From positions 62,001-126,000 of the forward strand of contig JBBSJP010000005.1 in NCBI GenBank assembly GCA_038257155.1: 64,000 nt of DNA, written 5' to 3'. Made by a program: the position numbers and the translations under genes. This document shows, piece after piece, positions 58,395 through 64,000 of this stretch. The stretch is from JANJTY01 sp038257155 (GTDB taxonomy: Bacteria; Pseudomonadota; Gammaproteobacteria; Xanthomonadales; Xanthomonadaceae). How positions within the stretch are numbered: the first letter of the stretch is position 1; each line of letters begins with the position of its first letter. Below the pieces are notes generated by a model. The model saw nothing but the letters and a program-made list of their open reading frames with translations. It made no database searches and had not been told where the DNA came from.

Positions 58395-59648
58395 ATGACA
58401 CGCAGTCCTGAGCGTAGTTTCGCAAAATCGGTGGCGGTGATTGGGACCGGTATCGCCGGTCTGAGTGCAGCGCACGGCTGCCGCATGGCAGGCTTTCGAG
58501 TCTCCCTGTTTGAAGCGCAGCCAGCCATCGGCATGGACGCGCATACACTGCATATCGACGGCGGCCGGATCGATGTGCCGCTGAGGATCATGGATCAGCA
58601 CACCTGGCGCAGCACCTTGATGCTGGCCAGGCGGGTCAAGGTGGACACCTTCGCCGTCGCGGTGGACACCTCCTGCAGTTGGTTGGATCGCAGCACCTGG
58701 TTTCGCAACAGCCGGATGCCGATCACTGGTTGGCCGGTGCCTGGTTCCCTGCGCTATCTCACGCCAAGGGCGGTCCGGCTTGGCCTGGGCATGGCCTGGT
58801 TGGGTCTTCTGACGCGGCGTTTGCAGTCGAGCCGCTCCAGACTGAGCCTGGGCGAAGCCTTGCGGGGGGAGTCCGTCGATCCACTGTTCTGGCGCGGCAT
58901 GATCCTGCCGATCCTGCTGACCATCTGTACTTGCGACGAAGAGCACCTGTTGGCCTGGCCGGCCGCAGAGCTGCTGACCTTACTGCAAGGAATCCTGCAT
59001 AGCGGGCAGTCGTTGCGGCTGTGTGGCGGCACCGCTGCACTGGCACAGGCGCTGGCGCGCGACACGACCCAGCACCTTGGTAGCCGGGTTGCGGAAGTCC
59101 GCCAGGGCAAGGCTGGAATGACCGTGCGCAATGCATGCGGTGACGGAGGCCGCTTCGACGCAGTAATCGTCGCCACCCAGGCCAATCAGCTGGATTTCCT
59201 CGACCCTGCGCAGTTCGGTGCCGAGCGGCAGCTGCTGCAGGGCATTCCCTATGCTCGTGGCGAACTGGTTGTGCATCGCGACGATCGCTTCATGCCGCGC
59301 CATCGGCGCGACTGGGCGGCGCTCAACTTCCAGATGGATCCTGGCCTGCAGGAATCGACGTTCACGGTCTGGGTCAACGCGGTGGAGCCCAGCCTTGCGG
59401 ACCATCCGCCCGTGTTCCAGACCTGGAACCCAGGCTTCGAGCCGAAAGCCGACGCACTGCTGGCGCGATTGCCGATGCAGCGCGCCGTGGTCAATGGTGG
59501 CACCCGCGGGATTCTCAAAGCGCTGCGCGCCCTGCATGCCCAGCCTGGTCGACGGCTGTTCTATTGCGGCTCGTGGGCACATGCGGGCGTGCCCTTGCTG
59601 GAGTCTGCGGTGCGCTCGGCGCAGGCGGTGGTGAGGAGGCTGAAGTAG
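58395..59648 (+). CDS. FAD-dependent oxidoreductase, amine-oxidase/desaturase-like
   Basis: 417 residues from the ATG at 58395; an ATG at 58377 in the same frame is also possible. VAVIGTGIAGLSAAHGCRMA is the FAD dinucleotide-binding motif, with LFEAQPAIGMDAHT as the second-strand Glu region, and the C-terminal LFYCGSWAHAGVPLLESAVR closes the FAD site. The middle has the variable substrate domain. This places it with the NAD(P)/FAD-binding amine oxidase-like family (COG2907-like). The substrate is not evident; no pathway partner lies nearby. Confidence 0.8.
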   Translation: MTRSPERSFAKSVAVIGTGIAGLSAAHGCRMAGFRVSLFEAQPAIGMDAHTLHIDGGRIDVPLRIMDQHTWRSTLMLARRVKVDTFAVAVDTSCSWLDRSTWFRNSRMPITGWPVPGSLRYLTPRAVRLGLGMAWLGLLTRRLQSSRSRLSLGEALRGESVDPLFWRGMILPILLTICTCDEEHLLAWPAAELLTLLQGILHSGQSLRLCGGTAALAQALARDTTQHLGSRVAEVRQGKAGMTVRNACGDGGRFDAVIVATQANQLDFLDPAQFGAERQLLQGIPYARGELVVHRDDRFMPRHRRDWAALNFQMDPGLQESTFTVWVNAVEPSLADHPPVFQTWNPGFEPKADALLARLPMQRAVVNGGTRGILKALRALHAQPGRRLFYCGSWAHAGVPLLESAVRSAQAVVRRLK

Positions 59649-60144
59649 AACGGCTTCTTGTCTCTTGCTTAGCCATGTGGCTCAGCCATGCTTGCGAGCG
59701 TGGCTCGCGACGCCCTCGTCCCGTTCGCCCTGAGGAGCCGGGATCGAGGTCGAAGACCGAGGCACGGCGTCTCGAAGGGTCCCGGAAAGGTGGTTCGAGA
59801 CGGCCCGCCTCGACCTTCAGTCTCGCTCGGGCCTCCTCTCCATGAACCCATGCGGTAACGTAGTGATTCGTATAGAGCGTACAGCTTAAACAGCCCCTCT
59901 CCCCAACCCCTCTCCCGTGGGGAGAGGGTGGCCCGACAGGGCCGGGAGAGGGGCTTGGATCTTCGGTGAGTTCATGGTCCGTGGGCAGGTCTGTTGAAGG
60001 GCGGACAGGAGGCTCACCACGAACGGAGAGGGTTTTCCGGAACGTGCTAGGTTTATCAACGACTTAGTCAACGCTGCTTGAGTGTGCCTTAGACATATGG
60101 GTTGTCAGGTCTTGACTTGCGGACGCAGGCGATGAACACGCAAC
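59649..60144. repeat. Repeat-rich intergenic region incl. CCCCTCTCCC stem-loop copy 2
   Basis: No gene. 59721-59755 has the dispersed-repeat wording CCGTTCGCCCTGAGG...GTCGAAG, related to the piece at 60881 inside dnaE2. 59907-59928 is the stem CCCCTCTCCC, loop GTG, GGGAGAGGG, matching copies at 1058 and 62934, followed by a second stem-like GGCCCGACAGGGCC. Confidence 0.75.
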
Positions 60145-63100
60145 TCAATGAAAGTCCCGCGACCCCACTGCCAGATCCGGCAGCAGGTCACTGTAATCGC
60201 GCAGGCGGCCGGCAATCAGGTGTTGCACGCCGTCCTTGCGTTCCAGCACGCCTTCCACGCCCAGCACCGTGGCGTCGAGCAGCTCGCGGCGCTGGCGCAG
60301 ACCGAGGTCGTGCCAGATCACCACGTTGACCAGGCCGGTTTCATCTTCCAGGGTGACGAAGGTGACACCGGTGGCAGTGGCCGGGCGTTGGCGCATGGTG
60401 ACCAGACCGGCGAATCGTACCGGGCGGCCGCTTTCGATGCCGGCCAGTTCGTCGGCACGACGGATACGGCGTGCGCGCAGCTGCTGGCGGATCAATCCGA
60501 TCGGATGTTTGCCGAGGCTCAAGCCGGTGGCGGCGTAGTCGGCGAAGGTGTCGGCTGCGGCATCGGGTGGACGCAGGCTGACGCGGGCTTCGTGGCGTGG
60601 CGCGGAGCTGAGTATCTCGGCTTCGTCGGCGGCGGCGACTTCCCAGTAGGCGCGGTGACGATGTCCGGCGAGGCGCTTCAGCGCACCCGCAGCGGCCAGG
60701 CATTCGCGTTCGCGCTGGTCGAGCCCGGCGCGGCGGATCAGGTCAGCGACGTCGGTGAATGCTCGCTCATTTCGCGCAGCGACGATGCGCTTGGCGGCGA
60801 CTTCGGAGAAGCCCTTGATCAGGCACAGGCCGAGGCGCAGGGCAGGGGATGGATATCGCGGCGTGCTTGTCATCTTCTCCCGTTCGCGCTGAGCGTAGGC
60901 CGGCACGGCCGAAGTCGAAGCGGCAGGGGGAAGCGAACCTTCCAGACTGCAATCCCAGTCGCTCACCAGCACATCCGCTGGCTGTACGCGTACACCATGT
61001 TTCTTCGCGTCGGCCACGATCTGCGCCGGGGCGTAGAAGCCCATCGGCTGGGCATTGATCAGGGCGCAGGCGAAGGCGGCCGGATAATGACACTTGAGCC
61101 AGGCCGAGACATAGGCGATCAGGGCAAAGCTGGCGGCGTGCGATTCGGGAAAGCCATAGCTGCCGAAGCCCTTGATCTGCTCGAACACGCGCTCGGCGAA
61201 TTCCAGTTCGTAGCCGCGCTCGGCCATGCCGCTGAGGATGCGCTCGCGCCAGTGTTCCAGACCGCCGTGACGCTTCCAGGCGGCCATCGAGCGGCGCAGC
61301 TGGTCGGCTTCGCCCGGCGTGAAACCGGCCGCGACCATGGCCAGATGCATGACCTGTTCCTGGAAGATCGGTACGCCCAGGGTGCGGCCGAAGACCTGCT
61401 CCAGTTCGGGCGAGGGATAGCTGACCGGTTCAAGGCCCTGCCGGCGACGCAGGAAGGGATGCACCATGTCGCCCTGGATCGGGCCGGGCCGCACGATCGC
61501 CACCTGGATCACCAGATCGTAGAAGTCGACCGGTTTCAGGCGCGGCAGCATCGCCATCTGCGCGCGCGATTCAACCTGGAACACGCCGACGGTATCGGCA
61601 CGTTGCAGCATGGCGTAGGTCGCTGCGTCGCCTTCCGGAATGGTGGCCAGTTCCCAGCGCTGGCCGTGATGGCGCTCGATCAGGTCGAGGCAGCGCCGCA
61701 CGCAGCTCAGCATGCCCAACGCGAGGCAGTCGACCTTGAGCAGGCCGAGGGTTTCCAGATCGTCCTTGTCCCACTGGATGATGCTGCGATCAGGCATCGC
61801 AGCGTTTTCGGTCGGCACCAGCTTCGACAGGGCCTCGCCTGAAATGATGAAGCCGCCCACGTGTTGTGACAGATGCCGTGGAAAGCCGCGCAGTTCGCCG
61901 GTGAGCGCCACGAAGCGCCGCATCAGCGGTGAATTGGGATCGAAGCCGACTTCGCCCAGGCGGATATCCAGCGCCACCTCGCTCTGGCCGCGCGCATAGG
62001 CCCGCGCAATCTGTTCTAGCTGGTCCTCGGAAAGTCCCAGGGCGCGGCCCACGTCGCGCGCCGCACTCTTGCCGCGATAGCAGATCACCGTGGCGGCCAG
62101 CGCAGCCCGCGCGCGGCCGTATTTGGCGTAGACGTACTGCAGCACTTCCTCGCGCCGCTCGTGTTCGAAGTCGACGTCGATATCGGGTGGCTCGTTGCGT
62201 TCCTTCGAGACGAAGCGCTCGAACAGCATGCGAATTCGGTCCGGCCCCACGGCGGTGATACCGAGGCTGTAGCAGACCACCGAATTGGCTGCCGAACCGC
62301 GCCCCTGGCAGAGAATGCCCTGGCTGCGCGCCCAGGCCACGATGTCGTGCACCGTGAGGAAGAAGGCCTCGTACTTCATCTCGGCGATCAGGCCGAGTTC
62401 CTTCTCGATCAGGGCGCGGGCATCGGGTGGCACGCCGTTCGGCCAGCGCCGCTGCGCGCCTTCCTCGGTGAGGATGCGCAGGTGTTCGCTCGGTGTTCTT
62501 CCATCCGGCACCAGTTCCTGCGGAAAGGCGTAGTTGAGTTCGCGCAACGAGAAGCGGCAGCGTTGCGCGATGGTGGTGCTTTCGGCCAGCAGGGCGTGTG
62601 GATAGAGCTGGGCGAGGGCGCTGACCGGCCGCAGGTGGCGTTCGCCATTGGGAAACAGTGCATGGCCGGCCTCGGCCACCGTGCAGCGCAGGCGGATGGC
62701 GGTGAGCAGATCCTGCAGCGCGCGCCGGCCGCGTGCATGCATGTGCACGTCGCCGGACGCGACCAAGGGAATGCCGTGCGCCGCGCCAAGTGCCTGCAGC
62801 GCCGCCAGGCGCGCATCGTCGTGCGATTCGCGATGCAGTTCGACCGCCAGCCAAAGGCGACCAGGGAAGAGGGATTGCAGCCAGGCGGCGGTGGCGCCTT
62901 CCCCGACGTCTGCGCAGTTGGTACGGATGCTCTCCCCTCTCCCTGCGGGAGAGGGGCGGGGGAGAGGGGCTGTGCGAAGCCCGATGCGAGCGCGCTCCGG
63001 ATCGCGCGAGCCAATGGCTCGCAAGCGCGATTCAGAGCCCCGCAGGGAGAGGGGAGCGAAGCTGCGACTCTGGCCGGGTGAAAGGGTGGATAAGCGCCCC

Positions 63101-63570
63101 GCCGGCGGCGGATCAAGATCCGCCCTCCGAGAACTATCAGCGAGCTGCAGGGCGGGTCTCGCACCCGCCGCTGCCGGATCCTTATCCGCATCCACCCACA
63201 AGGCCAGCAACCCCTCGCTACCCACCGCCTCAAGATCCGCACAGGTCAGCCGATACTCTCCTTTGGCTGCCGCCATGCGCCCGCGCGTGATCAAGGCGCT
63301 GAGGCGTTCGTAACCTTCGCGGCTTTCGCACAGCAGCACCAGGCGCGGGCCATCTTCGAAGACAAATTCACTGCCGACAATCAGTGGCAGCTCATGCTTT
63401 TCCGAAGCCTCCATCGCACGCACGATGCCAGCCAGCGAGCATTCATCGGTGATCGCCAGCGCCGCATAGCCCAGCCGTTTGGCGCGCACGAACAGCTCCT
63501 CGGCGCTGGAAGCGCCGCGTTGGAAGCTGAAGTTCGAGCGGCAGTGCAGCTCGGCGTAGGCGGTGGACAC
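60145..63570 (-). CDS. dnaE2: Error-prone DNA polymerase DnaE2 with repeat-derived insertions
   Basis: 1141 residues from a GTG at 63570 giving [20 protein letters not shown], the usual DnaE2 start (an ATG at 63624 is possible). PHP domain first, palm with the catalytic [18 protein letters not shown] (about 462), then [11 protein letters not shown], helix-hairpin-helix region and the OB-fold [20 protein letters not shown]. It normally works with ImuA and ImuB in SOS mutagenesis; neither gene is adjacent here. It is about 100 residues longer than relatives because of two inserts (62895-63185 and 60875-60935) that keep the frame. Function may be retained or impaired. Confidence 0.92.
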   Translation of the reverse strand: MSTAYAELHCRSNFSFQRGASSAEELFVRAKRLGYAALAITDECSLAGIVRAMEASEKHELPLIVGSEFVFEDGPRLVLLCESREGYERLSALITRGRMAAAKGEYRLTCADLEAVGSEGLLALWVDADKDPAAAGARPALQLADSSRRADLDPPPAGRLSTLSPGQSRSFAPLSLRGSESRLRAIGSRDPERARIGLRTAPLPRPSPAGRGESIRTNCADVGEGATAAWLQSLFPGRLWLAVELHRESHDDARLAALQALGAAHGIPLVASGDVHMHARGRRALQDLLTAIRLRCTVAEAGHALFPNGERHLRPVSALAQLYPHALLAESTTIAQRCRFSLRELNYAFPQELVPDGRTPSEHLRILTEEGAQRRWPNGVPPDARALIEKELGLIAEMKYEAFFLTVHDIVAWARSQGILCQGRGSAANSVVCYSLGITAVGPDRIRMLFERFVSKERNEPPDIDVDFEHERREEVLQYVYAKYGRARAALAATVICYRGKSAARDVGRALGLSEDQLEQIARAYARGQSEVALDIRLGEVGFDPNSPLMRRFVALTGELRGFPRHLSQHVGGFIISGEALSKLVPTENAAMPDRSIIQWDKDDLETLGLLKVDCLALGMLSCVRRCLDLIERHHGQRWELATIPEGDAATYAMLQRADTVGVFQVESRAQMAMLPRLKPVDFYDLVIQVAIVRPGPIQGDMVHPFLRRRQGLEPVSYPSPELEQVFGRTLGVPIFQEQVMHLAMVAAGFTPGEADQLRRSMAAWKRHGGLEHWRERILSGMAERGYELEFAERVFEQIKGFGSYGFPESHAASFALIAYVSAWLKCHYPAAFACALINAQPMGFYAPAQIVADAKKHGVRVQPADVLVSDWDCSLEGSLPPAASTSAVPAYAQREREKMTSTPRYPSPALRLGLCLIKGFSEVAAKRIVAARNERAFTDVADLIRRAGLDQRERECLAAAGALKRLAGHRHRAYWEVAAADEAEILSSAPRHEARVSLRPPDAAADTFADYAATGLSLGKHPIGLIRQQLRARRIRRADELAGIESGRPVRFAGLVTMRQRPATATGVTFVTLEDETGLVNVVIWHDLGLRQRRELLDATVLGVEGVLERKDGVQHLIAGRLRDYSDLLPDLAVGSRDFH
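60875..60935. repeat. Repeat-like segment inside dnaE2 (second insert)
   Basis: CGTTCGCGCTGAGCGTAGG followed by CGGCCGAAGTCGAAGCG is the wording of a common dispersed repeat of GC-rich proteobacteria. In dnaE2 it encodes about 20 extra residues (roughly [20 protein letters not shown]) between the conserved SDWDCSLE and [14 protein letters not shown] blocks. Confidence 0.7.
62895..63185. repeat. Composite repeat inside dnaE2 (first insert), CCCCTCTCCC copy 3
   Basis: About 290 bp between the codons for LLALWVDAD and [11 protein letters not shown]. It holds the perfect stem CCCCTCTCCC-TGC-GGGAGAGGGG (62934-62956), an inverted partner CCCCGCAGGGAGAGGGG (63038-63054), and a second repeat type (GCGGATCAAGATCCGCCCTC at 63107; GGGCGGGTCTCGCACCCGCC at 63152). 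It is translated in frame as a Pro/Arg/Ser-rich stretch including [13 protein letters not shown]. Confidence 0.85.
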
Positions 63571-63769
63571 GGCGCGCAGGGAACGGGGTGGACTGTGCCT
63601 ATGCTGGCACGAGCCCCATCGCAATGCGTGAGATTGCGCTGACTGGCTACGCAGGCTTCGCTGCTGGGCAGCAACAGCCTCAGGGGGTCATGGTCCCGTT
63701 CCGGCCGCTTTCCCGTTGTTACAGGAAGCTGAGCTGCACTTCAGCACCGCCGACTGCGAGGAACGACCC

Positions 63770-64000
63770 ATGCCACATGCCCAATTCTGGAGTTGCAACC
63801 GTGTTTTCCCGGCCTTTCGGGGCCTGCCGCGCACGCTGTGCGCCGCGGTGTTGCTCTGCCTCGGTCTGGCCTTGTCGCTGGCGGCTACCGCGCAGGATTC
63901 CCGCGTCACCTACCAGGGTCATCTGGAGGACGGCGGCGCGCCGGCCGATGGACTCTACGACCTGCTGTTCCTGCTGCAGGACACCGCCGGCAACACGATC
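63770..64000 (+). CDS. Secreted protein, N-terminal part only (runs off window)
   Basis: 77 residues are visible from an ATG with GAGGAA upstream. A long signal peptide (hydrophobic LCAAVLLCLGLALSLAATAQ) is followed by DSRVTYQGHLEDGGAPADG and LYDLLFLLQD, the opening of a beta-rich domain common in large secreted hypothetical proteins of Lysobacterales. The rest, and any C-terminal sorting tail, lies outside the window. Function unknown. Confidence 0.75.
   Translation, partial: MPHAQFWSCNRVFPAFRGLPRTLCAAVLLCLGLALSLAATAQDSRVTYQGHLEDGGAPADGLYDLLFLLQDTAGNTI

Overview
This is a high-GC gammaproteobacterial chromosome segment. Gene content points to the order Lysobacterales (Xanthomonadales): exopolysaccharide genes of the type seen with exosortase systems, REP-like and 'CCCCTCTCCC' stem-loop repeats, and secreted proteins with short aromatic C-terminal tails. 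Genus cannot be fixed by reading alone. No phage, plasmid, CRISPR or integrase gene is visible.

Layout. 1-955: the end of a YeeE/YedE sulfur-transporter pair. 1104-5882 (minus strand): a stress group with large catalase KatE, an alpha/beta hydrolase, a glycine-zipper protein, a GlsB/YeaQ-type membrane protein and two unrecognised small ORFs. 6154-17236 (plus): a tightly overlapping exopolysaccharide operon (export lipoprotein, chain-length protein, a P-loop ATPase-like partner lacking the Walker lysine, outer-membrane barrel, glycosyltransferases, polymerase, deacetylase). 17505-20505: AI-2E-family permease, a Crp/Fnr regulator and a DUF302 protein between REP-like repeats. 20657-33495 (mostly minus): a second polysaccharide block with flippase, YdcF protein, acetyltransferase, two tandem secreted beta-helix proteins, GT2 enzymes, GalE, the initiating glycosylphosphotransferase and a UDP-sugar dehydrogenase broken by an internal deletion. 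A second Crp/Fnr paralogue (33675) follows. The two blocks complement each other: the first has export, chain length and polymerase, the second has initiation and flippase.

34643 is tRNA-Arg(ACG). 35084-48853 holds a diguanylate cyclase, a Cj0069-type ATP-grasp-like protein, HupE and anchor proteins, an MFS transporter and a czcI-like/czcCBA divalent-metal efflux operon, then DUF6064 and NTF2-like genes. 49009-51117 is a secreted subtilase. At 51174 lies a decayed copy of the tRNA-Arg 3' end with its downstream terminator, so a 16.5 kb segment is bracketed by related sequences. 51545-57703 is a copper operon: MerR/CueR-type operator and regulator, a copper P-type ATPase, a TolC-family protein with a Met/His-rich tail, and a multicopper oxidase. 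57933-63570 carries a PRC-barrel protein, an FAD oxidoreductase and an error-prone polymerase DnaE2 gene into which two repeat-derived segments have been inserted in frame. The window ends inside a secreted-protein gene.

The most unusual items are the repeat-carrying dnaE2, the dehydrogenase pseudogene at the polysaccharide locus, the tRNA relic, the paired beta-helix proteins, and the IFxxxF C-terminal tail shared by two unrelated secreted proteins.
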